From Ectocarpus siliculosus (Eukaryota > Sar > Phaeophyceae > Ectocarpales > Ectocarpaceae): a DNA stretch of 64,000 nucleotides. Under the pieces are notes generated by a model. It saw nothing but the letters and a program-made list of their open reading frames with translations. It searched no databases and had not been told where the DNA came from. The stretch is taken from contig FN649734.1 of assembly GCA_000310025.1 (NCBI GenBank), forward strand, positions 5,907,681 to 5,971,680. The letters run 5' to 3'. Positions 35,041 to 47,260 of the stretch are shown here, in pieces (position 1 is the stretch's first letter; the number at the start of each line of letters is the position of its first letter). The translations under genes were made by a program, and so were the position numbers.

Positions 35041-37090
35041 TATTCTGGAGTCCTCCACTCCTCTGCGCGCTATGCGAGGTATCAACTGAGACTACATTGT
35101 AGGAGTCATTACATATCCGGGCCGGAGAGCAAGAGGTACACCCCCTTGGTTCAATCTTGGTACTTCACAACGCAAGCCGAGACGAGGTCTTCTGGCACAG
35201 AAAAAGAGAGAGAAAAAAAAAAAAAGAGGTTGCAGACAAGTGATTTTGACGCTGGCTCTATTTCCATACGTGAATCCCAATAAGAAGAACGAAAACAACC
35301 TTCCCGCCAAAAATATCTGTTCCATTCTACTGTCATCAGTAGAGGACACCATGAAGAGGCGTCGTGCGTCCTGGCACGTTCAGGTTTGCTACGGGAGCTG
35401 AAATATCGAAAGTCGCAGCCGCCTCTGAAAAAAGTCCGAAATCTGCGCGGGAACCAAGCGGATCCAACATTTGTCACAGCTCACCTACAACGCAGCTTCG
35501 ACACAGCAAAACCACAGCCAGGAAACTCTGCCCCCCCCATCATTTCACCGATCCTGGGACCGCACACTCCCTCTCGTGAGGCAGTGCAGCAGTGGTCCGA
35601 GATAGTGGCACGTAACGGGAAGAGCAACATAGAAGTACGTACGTACGTATGCCACGTTGCACGGTGCCACTAAATCGGGACCACGATTGTATGTACTGGA
35701 CTGTACGAGACAAACGAGGTCTAACTTTACTGCAACCCCACACGTCCGGATGTTTGCACAGGATCGCCACTCACCAACAAAAGGGAGAGGAATAGCTAGC
35801 AGTGGGAGGGCCCTGAAGGCTCGTCCTCGATCTGCTGGCAGAAATTTCCAGATTACCACGCTATGTACAGCGAGGGTGTTGAGGAGATGGCTTGTTGGAT
35901 GTGAAGAGGATTGCTCGCGCACTTATGGCGCCGCGAATGCCAAGCCAATCAAACGATGCGAGAGGTAATGTTTACTTTCACGGCGGCTGCTGTCAACGGG
36001 TGAGCTCCTCTGGCAACTTGCCCTCTTCGCCTGGGCTGTGGGCTATGGGGAATCACAGAGAGGCCGAGAGCAAGCGTCTTTTTGTAGCACGCCTTGTCTC
36101 ATTTCTCGGGTGTAGGGGCTGGAATGTTGAACCTCGGCCAATCACAATCAGTGCCTGTTGCGTCGTGCTGAATTGCGAGAGAATGCCCGACTTCGGTTGG
36201 CGCAAATTGTTTAGCCGTGTGTGTACAGTAGTTCACACCATAGGACTCGATTTCCCCTGCCGCGAGCAATCATGATGATGCACTGAAAATTAAGACTGAT
36301 AGACAGGAAGAATTTGATCGGAGGTGTTTGTCTGCCGAGGTGCCAAATTCTCCGCCGATCCCTGCTGGAATGGACCAGTTCGCCAATTGGAAGAGCTTCA
36401 AGGCCTCGGTTGTAGCCAGACCCCGGCCGAGAGGAGTGCTCACAATAAGAAGGGGTGGAAGTATACACAGGGACTAGAGCTTTAAGGTACACCAAGATTG
36501 CTGGACAGGAGTGCGGCTTTCCGCGTGCCCATGGCATACCTCGAGGATTGCGCACACGAGTGCCACAACGCCGGCAGAGATGTAGCGGTCAGATACGAAA
36601 CTCTCTCTCTATCTAAGGCAACGATGGACCGACCGATAGCGTTACCTTGTCAAAAACAGCACACCGACCGACCGTCAGCACTTACGATCATGAACGGCAT
36701 CGTAAGCATTGTAATCATGCAGTATTATTCATCTGCCGGTATCGCTGGACACTGAAGAATAATGAGGCGGTGCAGGTCACCAGCATGGGCTGTGCATCAT
36801 CATACACGGGGACGCCTGCGCAACCGACCCACTACGTACAGTACTACATGTTCACCATGAGCGGGCTTCGGCCATGAAACGTAGTGGCGATTTCGTCTTC
36901 ATAATAGAGATCCTGGTAATCAACACGCACGACCAACGCACAATCATAAGTTGAAGTCACAGGCACTTTTCCTTACAGTAGTGCCTTATCGGACCTGATA
37001 ACAAGACGCGGGACCAGGCCGGGCAGGAATTGGTGAGTGTGATAAAACAACAGGATCACCCCCCTACCGGCAGCTACTGTAGGAAATAAG
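35041..37090. other. spacer
   Basis: Short ORFs only, with no domains and no exon chain. Nothing specific was seen apart from simple A/G runs near 35,205-35,230. Confidence 0.3.
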
Positions 37091-37107
37091 AGAATTGAAT
37101 CAGAAGC

Positions 37108-37696
37108 TCAGTTAATTTGCCGGGCGTCCACTGCTGCCCAGGCCAGGGCGAGGAGAGCCAACGCTGCAAAGAGGCCGACACAACCGAAGCTCACGTAACC
37201 GACGTACAGCAATGCATGTGTCACTGGTCCCAGAGCTACGTGTAAGTCGGACCCGAGTATCAAGCCCATCGCACGACGCTTTCGTTCTGCCAAGAGGTGC
37301 AATGCACGGGCTGCTGCACTGCCCAGGCTACTGGAGTCCTATGTATGCCAGGAAAAACAGCCGACGTCCTTTGCAAAAATGACCCTCCAACGGCACGGTC
37401 ACCTACTACGTGACCTCTCAGGTTCCAGATGGCAACAATTGCCCACACGAGCAATCCAGATGCCCAAAAGAACGATTGAGGGTGTGATGGAGACCGATCA
37501 CCTCGATCGTGATTCCGAAAACGACCGACCGAGCGCCCACCGGCACCACGCGAGACGCGTTTTGTAAGACCAGTTGGAAAAATTTCCGCAGAAGATAATC
37601 TCCAGTTTTTGCACAGAGCAAACATGCGGCTGGGACTTGTCTATGCGAGCGCATTACGCAGTCTCCCTCCAAACGCCTTCTCGCAATCAAGCCCAA
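37108..37696 (-). CDS. possible exons of a small membrane protein
   Basis: The last frame (about 37,310-37,108) ends in a clear hydrophobic segment, LLYVGYVSFGCVGLFAALAL, close to a short hydrophilic tail and a TGA/TAA-type stop. An upstream open frame (37,696-37,418) is basic with a hydrophobic patch (SVVFGITIEVIGL). An acceptor-like TGGGCAGTGCAG precedes the last exon. The family is not recognised and the joining is uncertain. Confidence 0.3.
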
Positions 37697-38214
37697 ATAT
37701 CCATAGCTATATTCAAGACCAACCAGGCGACATGGCGTGTGCTATAACCAATTCTCCCCGATAGTAAGTGGTGGTGCTCGATGCCAAATCGGTTGGTAGA
37801 AAACACCGTGGAGCAGCCACATGTACCCGTTTGCACCCTCAGATCTCATGTACTATCTGTTGTCGTTCAGTCGAACGCTGATGCTGCTGTGATCCACGCA
37901 AGTTTTGAATCTGGGTCCAAATCTGGAAATATGTCTGGGTCCAAACCCTCCAAATCCACTTCTAGACCCTTCGAAGGACCCTTTTGTTGTCATGCCTTGA
38001 TTCCTGACTTTGCTTGCTTTTTGTTTTTGCATGGCATCGTGTGCCCAGCACGGGCGATGTGCTCTCCCTCTCGTTTTTGTTGGTTCCGACGGGCCGTCCT
38101 GTTTTTCTATTCCTTTTTTCCTGGGTTCGCTCGGCTCCAGGTTAGTGTTGATGGTCTGCTGCCGCGTTCGAGGATTGTTTTGGTTCCAACATTTTTTTTC
38201 CTTTCTTGGATTTC

Positions 38215-38390
38215 CACAGTATAGAAAAGTGTACCCTTTTCGGGGTAGCTAGGTTAGCCTGTGAGCACGAAAGGCGTCCGCGTCAGCTGGACCGGTACGG
38301 ATGTTTGAAGGTACTCCTCCAGACCAAAGACCGGAACGGTAAATAACCAGAAGAGAGCAAGAAGAATAAGAACAACAACACGAGCCGCCA
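38215..38390 (+). repeat. dispersed repeat copy B2
   Basis: It shares TTAGCCTGTGA(G/C)CACG, GCGTCA, GTACGGA, GAAGGTA and CGGAACGG blocks in order with 57,535-57,640. Confidence 0.6.
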
Positions 38391-41300
38391 CAGACGAAAT
38401 CCCCGGAACTGCTGATCGTTCAAGGCAGCCAGTGGTGTGGGTTACGGTTATGCACCAGCAGATTAGCAGATTGGGCCTGTGACGGTGCGTACAGCGGTGG
38501 ATCGTGAATGGTATGGATCCAGATGTTGGGGCATTCTGAGTCGCTGCAACCTTCGACATCAGTTCTGGGAGTGCCGATGCGCGTGTTGCTGCTCCATGAT
38601 TCCTCTGCTGATGATTTGGACTGAAGCATCAATGGATTGACAGGCCACGATCAGTTCCGCTGTTGAACCAGCTTTTAACAAATACTTAACTGAATAAACG
38701 TGTAAAAAGCACTTTGCTGAATACACATGGGGAGACCGGCCGTTTTTCTCTACTAATGAGTGCCCGATAGACGTGGAGAGACCGAACGTCCACTCTTTTT
38801 CGTTTCTCGGACGGTCGATGGCTTTCCCGTATGGGCTACCTCTCCTTCTGAGAAAAACGTATGTGTCCGAGCAGGATGCACGGGTCTCTCTACAATATCA
38901 TACTCATCCCCGAAAATGCAAAGTGGAAGCTGAGACCCGCTAGGATCGTGCCTTGCCCGAGTATCGGACATGCCCGAAGACACGTTGATGATTTTAGCCT
39001 GCCCCGGGTGCACGGCTATTGCCATGAGATCCCCCGCAATGCCAGGGCGACGGGTGAGACTACGGTACATGTAAACACGTGTCGTATACACCTCTCCCCA
39101 CTCTCAACACATTTTCTACGCAATGTGAACAAGGGCACGAGGAAAAGCTTGTTTTAACGTTTGAACCGACTTCAATCAGGTCATTGGACTCCAATAACCC
39201 ACCTTTCGAGTATGCTCAAGCGGTATGATGGGCAGGTTAGTCTCAACACCGTACGTCAAAGTTCCCTCGTCGACTATGCGGGGATATTCGTCCGGACTAC
39301 TTTCTAGTCATTTCTCGAGAGATACCTCTCTTTGCTATGCGAGTACTTGATCTTGATTGTCCTCTTTCGAGCACGTTTGTATGCATATGGCATCGTTGTA
39401 GTACCATCATGGCGTCTGTCTCCTCTCCATGACAGAGGGGTTTTCACATCGGCTCGGATAGACGTACGGCGAAGGCTCTCGGGGGCGAGTGTACCCTGTG
39501 TTCCTGTTCATTCTTGATTGTTTCGTTTCTCTTCTTACTAGACGTGTTTCCTTCTCCTGGGGAGTACGAATGAGCGACGTATGCGACAAATACCCACTTC
39601 TACCGTGCCATCTTCGGCAAGCCTTTCTTGCCGCCGGAAACTGGATTGGAATCCCTATAGCCTATTTCTCTTTTTCGTGTGAACAGAATGATAGAACCGG
39701 AGACCGCGTCGGGGCCCATTTCCAACGCCTTCTTTCGGATATCTAGACCGTCGTTGAACATCAGGTCGAACACAACGAGACCACCTTCTTCGCTAGGTCA
39801 CTCAAACCTCTTGGTCGCCTACTCTTTGTGCGCTAGATCTCCTATGGAAAATAAACCCCGCCAGAAACCATTGTGTAATCGACATCCTCCTCTTCCTTGT
39901 ATGGTGTGCGGCATGGGTATGCAGGCGTTGATGTGACCGAAGAAATGGCCTCATGCCTTCGTGTTTAAGACCGAGGCGTTTGGAGGTTTCAAGCCTCGGT
40001 ACTGGAGTTCCACCAACATGGCAAAAACGGTTGAAATCAACCTTTGGAAGACCGCCTCCAGCAATCTTTGGTGAGTCAAGCTGGTATGAGTTCAAATAGC
40101 TATAATCGGATTCCGGGAGGCCTGATCCATGTTTCAAAAAGCCTTCTGGTCCCGCGAGACGGAGACCAGTACCCTTTGCGGGAAAGATGATCCGCCGCCG
40201 CGTCTACTTTCGTCTGCAAGGCGGAACGGTTATTGTCCGTCGTTGTTGACTGAAGTCCAACATCCACCGTCCTCTCCCAGCAAACCTGAGAAATCTACTC
40301 GCTTCCCCGAACATAGTTTTTTTTTTCCTGAGCCGGCAGCGGTGACCCCCCCTGAACCTGACAGGTAGCTTCCCTGGACAGTGGGAGGCGTTTCGCGGGA
40401 ACGAGGCCTCCGATTGTTGTTGGGAATGCAGGGATCTTCTGCCAGAGACGAGATGTATTTATCTGGAGCCTTCTGTGTTTCTTCTCGTGTGGACTTGCGT
40501 CAGTATCTATCGTGCAGATGTAAGGCTGTTCAATTTATTTCTTCGGGAACAGAATCGCGTCTTGAGTGCGTCTAAGAAAACCTCTCGCGTTGACATCCTG
40601 CATGTGCAGAGCGGGAATTCCTTGCTTGAGCTCAATCAAGAATGAGGTTCAATTCAACCGTTTGATTTTCGCCCCCACCTTCAATCGCACATGGCCTCGG
40701 CACTTGACGGGCGGTTCGTGAGACAACCGTAGTTTTTTGTCGATGGCATGACTATTACTGCCAGGGACGTGCCCTGAGGCATGCTGTTTCCGTTTGCCGC
40801 GAATTAGTTGAAGGCCTGGTGCCGCCCCGAGACGCTGTTGGCGCGGCCTCATTTGTCTTCTGGCAAGGTCGACAACAGTAGACTACAGCAGTAGGCAACA
40901 AGTGCTTCGCGAATTCGAGGTCAACGCAAGATAACTTGGTATGTCTACCATCGGGCAGAACGTGGCAAGTGGTCTCTTGACAGAGGGTACAACCGGCGTT
41001 TATATCCTTCATGAACGAGTACGTTTGAACGAAAAACATCTAAAAAATCACCGCGTTCTGCGTATATACATGTGGACCATCCAATGATATTGATGAAGTT
41101 TCTTCCTGGCCGACAATTACTTGAGATACTGATATGCTGTTTGTCGTCGATCCCCAGGTTGTGACCAGCACCTCTCTTTTGAAACAGCGCCCACAGTCTT
41201 CGTTGCAACGGATGTATGTGTAGACTATCTGTTTTCATGTCTTAGCGTTCGTTGCACACGTTGTAAGAGGCCTGCCACCGAAACAGAACGGTTCTTGAGA

Positions 41301-41990
41301 GATAGGCCGCAATATCCCTCTGCTCGCGAGTCATCGGAAACTACAGTATATTACCATGTTTATTTGCAGTCTACACAGCTACCGCTTCGCTTTGTTTCGT
41401 CAATGCAGCGAAAGATGCCACAAAAATGTCGAGCATGCACACAAAAAAAACTTGCTACAAGCCTACAGTGTAGATTATTGAACTGAAGATGGACATGAAT
41501 CAGATACATACCGGTGGCATCACTTGGAGAGAAAGTAGAATCCCCACCGTGGGAATCACACACGTGGAAGTCACGCACGGCACATCACATCGATCAGCAG
41601 CCCGTGGATGGTGTCTCTTTTCGCCATGTCGTTCCTTGTTCGCCCGGTGTCGGGTAGCGGGTGCCTACCGTCAGAGGCTGTGGGCAGAAGGTTGATCAAG
41701 ACCTTTGTTTATTAACGAGTGAACCGCAGGGTAAGAAACGCTGCACACCAGAAGGGGGTACGCCCTTCCAAGAAACATTCACCAACATGATATGTACACA
41801 AAACCCCGTAGATCTCCAAGATCCGTATCATCTACTTCTATGTAGCGCCGAGTACACCCAACACCCGGTGCCTTCGCCTCTCTCTGTTCTGTCCTAAAGA
41901 TAGGCCGAGGTGCAACAACGAATGGATTCCATGAAAGGCATATTGAGATGGCATTGCGTGCGATTGTTATCATTTTGTCCGCGTGTTGCT
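38391..41990. other. long spacer
   Basis: No gene, RNA or mobile element recognised. ORFs are short and lack domains. Confidence 0.3.
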
Positions 41991-41994
41991 TTTT

Positions 41995-42260
41995 CGCCCC
42001 CCGGCGTGCGATTTCTCCGACCAGTGCAACGCATTATTAGGGAACCTTTGCATTCCGGGACCTTTTCGCAAATAGTGCAAGGGGAACCTCTGCATTAGGG
42101 AACCTGACCCCCACCAACGTTGGGGGAACGCTGCATTAGGGAACCTCAACCTGAAGTTGGCAGGGGAACCACACCCACGCCAACAGTGCAAGGGGAACCT
42201 CTGCATTTGGGAGCCTCACCCCCACCAACGTTGCTGGAGGAACGCTGCATTGCTGTTGCT
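41995..42260. repeat. minisatellite with GGGAACCTCTGCATT motifs
   Basis: Degenerate units built from GGGAACCT, GCATTAGG, GTGCAAGGGGAACCTCTGCA and CCCCCACCAACGTTG recur at least six times. The final units sit about 260 bp left of the gypsy insertion. Confidence 0.7.
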
Positions 42261-42516
42261 GTTGTGGAGAAAAGGACACGCACGCGCTGTGTGTAGCTCT
42301 TGATGTTGATCGATGAAAATTCTCGCACGGTGGTCAAGTGCCGCCCTCTCCGTAAAAACTGTGTGCGAGGGCAAGTTGGTGAGGGGCAGGGATATATCCC
42401 AGCCCCACTTACGGTTGGTTCTTGTACACTAAATGTAATGAACGAGCGGTCCCGTTTCCAGCTCTGGGGTGAGGTTCCCTACAATAATGCAGCGGAAGTT
42501 GAATACGAAATCGTAT

Positions 42517-42812
42517 TTTAAAGGAGGTGAAGCCGTGGGCGGTAGCTTGCTCCTAGAGATAGATGAAGGTAGGTTCTGTCGTTGACACACTTGTCCACGA
42601 CCACGTTGAGATGGGAAAGTTGCTTGTTATTGCTGAGAGACGATCAGCAAGGGTCTGAGGTGAAGTGGGGATCCAACTTCACCTCAGGGGGTACGCAGAC
42701 GAGACAAATCCTAAGAGGGTAGGTGTCTGAAGGGTATACCTCCTGGGACCGACCCACATCCTATCAACAACAAAATATACCCTATTTAAGCTAGCAGCCA
42801 CACTCCTTAGCA
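42517..42812 (-). repeat. 3' LTR of the gypsy element
   Basis: It matches 56,543-56,838 with about three internal differences (GGTAGGTGTCTG/GGTAGATGTCTG, CAACAACAAAAT/CAACAATAAAAT, CACTCCTTA/CCCCTTA). The outer end reads TTTAAAGG where the other LTR reads TGCGAAGG, so the terminal TG has been lost or altered here. Confidence 0.9.
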
Positions 42813-44215
42813 CTAGCCCACCCTGAATATCATATATGCAGATTCTATAATCAAATCAATGCTCAAATCCTAAAGGCTACAATAAAGATGTTAGCTGACG
42901 GTTGATGCTCATGAATCGAAGATATGACTCTTCACAAAACATCCAAAAGAAGGGTGAGTTGTAGAAATATCCCGAATCAACCCCCACACCATCATTGAGA
43001 CGAAAGAAGGATCGGACGGTCACGAGACGACACATCGACATCTCAATGACAACGCTCATACCAATGAAGGGATAAAGCCAAAAATATATATGTAGTGCTG
43101 CAGAGCACGCTATCCCCGACAGACGACGACGAGGGAAATAAAATCAGAACCGAAACGCCACACACCACTCTTTACGCGCATCCGCGCGTATGACAAACGG
43201 GAGGAATGAGGGTGACTACCCGAGAGAGTCCCAAAATACGGCAACAAAACTTAAAACCCAAGCAAATTTCCGAACGAATACGGCCTTTGATACTGGACGC
43301 GACGTAAAGGGAAAAAATCAACGCAATCTAGGAAAGCGTCAAGGAAGGGCAGGAGAAATGAACGACAGGCAAACACACTGAGAACTATTGCCAGCGTGTC
43401 AAGGAACCCAAACCGTATAGAGAGGCGGCCACGGCAAGACGCCTGAGAAGCGATCTGACGAACCTCGCCCTGGCGCGCTGGCGATGCACAACACAGAAAA
43501 ACAGAAACACCGAAAAGCCGCAGAGATACACACAACAACGCAACGACTCAAGGGCTCGACGATGATGAAGGCGTCGCCTGCATGTAGCGATGACGGAGAC
43601 GAAGTAGAACGAAGAGTGGATGACGACGAAAGTCCACGGGAGAAGACGACGCAACGGGATGGTAGTCCGAAGTAATAGGCCTAGACGACACTTCTGCGGC
43701 ACGGTGGAGCTAAAGGATAAAAAAATTAGTTGGCCAAAGACGAACCAAGGGAACACGGGGAACTCGGTGTCCACCTGGTCAGAGGCAAGCTACACCGACG
43801 GAACTTGGGGAACTCTTTTTCCAAGTGTTCAGAGGTAAACAACACCGACGAAACTTGGGGAACTCTTTTTCCAAGTATTCAGAGGGAAACAACACCGACG
43901 AAACTTGGGGAACTCCTTTTCCAAGTGTTCAGAGATAAACCACACAGAGGAAACTTCGGAGGAAGCCCTTCAGAAAGACCAAATACGAACAGAACTGAAA
44001 ACCGAGAGAGAACTTGCATCCAGGTCGCGGCAATTCACTGATTCAGACGAATGCATGCAACAAGGAAGAAGAATCATTCGACACCGCGTGTCTTGAGACG
44101 GTGTTGGCCCTGCACCCAAACACAAAATAAACCAACAAGGAAATAGACAAAAAAAAAAAAAAAAAAAAAACAAACAGAACCCAAGATAGACCAACTCGTA
44201 CATGAAACTACGACG
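42813..44215 (-). other. 3' untranslated part of the gypsy element
   Basis: No conserved coding region. It contains a 50-bp tandem repeat (43,745-43,965) and a run of about 20 A on the plus strand (44,151-44,170), T in element sense. No convincing polypurine tract was found beside the LTR; the best candidate is CAGGGTGGG (minus sense) near 42,815-42,825. Confidence 0.6.
43745..43965 (+). repeat. 50-bp tandem repeat in the gypsy 3' region
   Basis: AACTTGGGGAACTC starts at 43802, 43852 and 43902, a strict 50-bp period, with a diverged unit before (43,750). Each unit also has CCAAGTNTTCAGAG and ACACCGACG. Confidence 0.92.
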
Positions 44216-45520
44216 CTAAGAAGAAATGTTGGGAACAGCCGACGGTAAGGAGTCAGTGATGAGAGGAGTGCGACCCCGGGCGTCGCCCAGAGGGCGCGAG
44301 CGATGTTTTTCTGAACACCACGATCCACAGACGGCGTCCACGGCGGTGGAGTAGAGGTGCGCAGGCACAGGGAGAACGCTGGGACCCGGGTCATCCAGAA
44401 ATCGAACGATGTACGAGCCGTCCTGATGGGCACCAATACGTCCGGTCCACCACAATCCATCGCGGGCCTTGTACCATAGCCGCGCTCCCACCGGAAGGGG
44501 CGAAATGCTGAAGCGACGGAGCCAAGTCGCGTGAAGCACAAGATCAGCCCCAGGAGGCAAATAGCGTTCTCCACGATTCCGGGCTAGCTCTCGTTGTGCC
44601 GCGCGTGTCCGAGCCACTCGATACGTACGGTTTCCCTGCTTGCTTTGGCAGACCTCTCGAGACCAGTACAAGAGGATGTGTCGACGGAATTGATCGAGGT
44701 CGGACTCCCGTTCCCAGGAAGGAGTAGTCAGGCCTAGCCAATGTGTCTGGTACAGGACAGCGAGAACGCCGCTACGGCCCCGCACCAGTTGATGTCCCGA
44801 AATGTAGTCGACCTCGAGGCGCCCGACAGGCACCGACACATCATCTGCGGTGACGTGAAACGGTGGACATTTATCGCCGAAAGAGTGCAGGACATAACGC
44901 GAAAGCTCAGCGGGCAGAGATTGTGGCAGGTCGTCCGTCTCGTATGGATTGCGACAGGGCTTGCAACGAAGGACAGACACGCGACATCGAGCTGCTGGGC
45001 CGGAAAGATCGGAAGGCAGGTCCAGGTAGAGGAGTTTACGCGCCAACGGGCTTCCATCTGGGGTGGCGTCGGCCGAAGCGGGACCCACCGCAAGAACTTT
45101 GTCAGGCCCCGTCCAGGAAAGCGCGAATTTGGCCTTGAGCACCTGTTGATCCGTGTCCTTCCGCACACCCTGTCGAATTGTAGCAGCCGTGTTGTAGGCC
45201 CAAGCCCACCCGCCAACAGTAAATTGCGGGAGCTTGTGGATGGCGTCCAGCAGGGATGAATTACGGCGTTCGACTCGCGAAATCTTCAGGGCGTTGTACT
45301 CACGGACCAGGTCGTAGGCCCGGCGCTGGCGATCGACAGCCAAGTTGCAATACTCGAGTTGGTCGCGGGCCAAGCTTTGATGACCACCTACCGTGGGATG
45401 ATCGAAAACCGAAAGCGGAAGCCGCGGAATGCGTCCTATGTGGATCTCGTTCGGCGCCAATCCAGTCGACTGGTTCACGGAATTGTTGTAGGCAAACTCA
45501 ACGTGCGGGAGATGTACATC
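44216..45520 (-). CDS. integrase C-terminus with chromodomain-like and Tudor-like segments
   Basis: Continues the integrase frame after the TAG at 45521-45523. It starts with the end of the catalytic core (VEFAYNNSVNQSTGLAPNEI), then the integrase C-terminal barrel region (AKFALSWTGPDKVL). A chromodomain-like segment lies at about 44,830-44,665: GRLEVDYISGHQLVRGR, then LYQTHWLGL and SWERESDLD, the layout of a chromodomain with a W-G/L-L / W-E core. At about 44,492-44,350, VGARLWYKARDGLWWTGRIG then SYIVRFLDD resembles a Tudor/agenet-type barrel. Chromovirus chromodomains steer integration to marked chromatin; the Tudor-like addition could do likewise, which is inference. The ORF ends at 44216. 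Confidence 0.8.
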   Translation of the reverse strand, partial: DVHLPHVEFAYNNSVNQSTGLAPNEIHIGRIPRLPLSVFDHPTVGGHQSLARDQLEYCNLAVDRQRRAYDLVREYNALKISRVERRNSSLLDAIHKLPQFTVGGWAWAYNTAATIRQGVRKDTDQQVLKAKFALSWTGPDKVLAVGPASADATPDGSPLARKLLYLDLPSDLSGPAARCRVSVLRCKPCRNPYETDDLPQSLPAELSRYVLHSFGDKCPPFHVTADDVSVPVGRLEVDYISGHQLVRGRSGVLAVLYQTHWLGLTTPSWERESDLDQFRRHILLYWSREVCQSKQGNRTYRVARTRAAQRELARNRGERYLPPGADLVLHATWLRRFSISPLPVGARLWYKARDGLWWTGRIGAHQDGSYIVRFLDDPGPSVLPVPAHLYSTAVDAVCGSWCSEKHRSRPLGDARGRTPLITDSLPSAVPNISS

Positions 45521-47260
45521 CTAATCGTTTTGCTGTTCGTTGACGACTACCGCAAGCATCTGAGCCATCGTGTGATTGACGCGCTCCGTGCCGCCGTTAG
45601 GTTGCGGGTGGTAGGAGCTGGTGGTGACCTTCTTAAATTTCATCACCTCGTAGATCGCCATGGAGAGCTTCGAGCAGAAATGCAGTCCATTGTCCGACAA
45701 TAAGGTAGTCGGACATCCCCACTTGGTCATGTACTGGTTGACGAAGATGTGAGCCGTCCCTTTCGCCGTAAATTCCGCCGCTGTAACCGCGAACATGTCG
45801 GCTCTCCGGCTGAAACGGTCTGTGAACAACAAAATGTAGGAGTTGCCCTTGGCAGTCACGGGCAGGGGTCCGAAGAAGTCGACGCCGACAACCGTACCAG
45901 GCCCCTGTGGGAATGGCATAGCGATGACGGGCCACCGAGCGGTTTGACGCGAAGTCTTGCGAGCTTGACACACCAAACACGCTCGAAGCCACCAGCGCAC
46001 GGAACGATCCAGACCAATCCACCAGTAGAAACGCTCAAGCAGACGTTGTGTACGATGAACACCGAGATGGATGGACGCGGCGGTATGGCAGGCATGAAGG
46101 ACCCACGAACGCATCAGCATGGGCACGTATACACGGGGCACACCAGTATCCGGTAGACGAGTGGTCCTGCCGCCAGAGCGCCCGATCGGCGAAGGCGCCG
46201 ATTTATGTACGAGGAGGGTGACCTTATCATCGGTCGTGTGCAGTCTGGTTTTCGCCGCCAACGCAAGTACATCGTCCAACCTAGGGGAGCGGAGCGGGGC
46301 ACTAAGGGAGAGCAAGTCAGAAGGGGGTGGGGAGGGAGAGCCGCGAGACAGAAAACGCATAGCCACCGCGCATTCGCTCTCCCGCTGTTGCTCCCTAGCC
46401 CAATCCACCGTGCTGAAGCTCTGAACACAAGCTCGCAAGTGTGAGGGGTCCAAGTCAGTCGGCGCCAACCTAGAGTCAGGCGATCCCACGGAAGAGGCTG
46501 TAGAACGAGGAGCTTCAGCGACTGGGGAAGTTGCAGACAGCGGTGTCGCCCGCGAAGGAGGCATCGGGAGGGGCGAAGTCCCCGGCGAAACCTGCATAGA
46601 GGGCAAAACCGAGGATGCAGGGCGCTCCGATGCCGGCGGAGGCACCGGTGGCGCAGAGGCAGTCGACGAAAACGCCGACGTTGGCGTCTCGGATGGCGGC
46701 AGGAGGCGCGCGCCGGTTCGGATGGTCTTGTTTGTCGAGCGGAACCTGCTAGGACGACGGGCAGTTGACGATGCCCGAGGGACGATGGTAGCCCGCGGCT
46801 GGCGTCCGAAATAAGTGGGACCGGCGACGGTGCCTCCGGAAGCAGCGGTGGTCTTGGCCCGAGTCCGTGAAGAAATGAGCGGTCCCCGCTCCGGAAGCGG
46901 AGACAGGACGTGCACATATCTAGTCGCCACAGACGCGGCAGGAGATATCCCGCGGGACGTAGCTGGAGCCAAAGAGGAAACAGGCACCGGAGACCCGGGA
47001 ACATGCGAGACCACGAAGACTCCCGAAGACCTCCGAGAATCCTTGTAAGCAATCGGCGAGTCTGTTCTAACATCCAGCCGGGTCGGGTGATGACGGCGAA
47101 AATCCCCAAAATCGGAGGGCTGTAACGCTGGGGGTGAAAAGACTCCCGCCAAGCAGGGAGGGCGGAGCCCACCCAAACCTGACCTCCGGCGTAGACGACG
47201 AGTGATAGTTGAGTCCACAAGCCCGAATGAGGAAGACACCCGCTTGATCGACACCATCAA
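45521..47260 (-). CDS. integrase (zinc finger and D,D35E core), truncated by a TAG
   Basis: A long Pro/Ser/Ala-rich lead is followed by the HHCC zinc region (HACHTAASIHLGVHRTQR ... CLVCQARK) and the catalytic core: first Asp in VGVDFFGP (codon at 45,878-45,880), second in LSDNGLHF (45,692-45,694), Glu in GTERVNH (45,584-45,586), giving the canonical 35-residue spacing. Integrase inserts the cDNA into chromosomes. The frame ends at TAG 45523-45521 and continues in the same frame in the next ORF, so one nonsense codon splits the protein. It sits in a different frame from RT; a +1 step within 47,260-47,067 would join them. Confidence 0.92.
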   Translation of the reverse strand: MMVSIKRVSSSFGLVDSTITRRLRRRSGLGGLRPPCLAGVFSPPALQPSDFGDFRRHHPTRLDVRTDSPIAYKDSRRSSGVFVVSHVPGSPVPVSSLAPATSRGISPAASVATRYVHVLSPLPERGPLISSRTRAKTTAASGGTVAGPTYFGRQPRATIVPRASSTARRPSRFRSTNKTIRTGARLLPPSETPTSAFSSTASAPPVPPPASERPASSVLPSMQVSPGTSPLPMPPSRATPLSATSPVAEAPRSTASSVGSPDSRLAPTDLDPSHLRACVQSFSTVDWAREQQRESECAVAMRFLSRGSPSPPPSDLLSLSAPLRSPRLDDVLALAAKTRLHTTDDKVTLLVHKSAPSPIGRSGGRTTRLPDTGVPRVYVPMLMRSWVLHACHTAASIHLGVHRTQRLLERFYWWIGLDRSVRWWLRACLVCQARKTSRQTARWPVIAMPFPQGPGTVVGVDFFGPLPVTAKGNSYILLFTDRFSRRADMFAVTAAEFTAKGTAHIFVNQYMTKWGCPTTLLSDNGLHFCSKLSMAIYEVMKFKKVTTSSYHPQPNGGTERVNHTMAQMLAVVVNEQQND

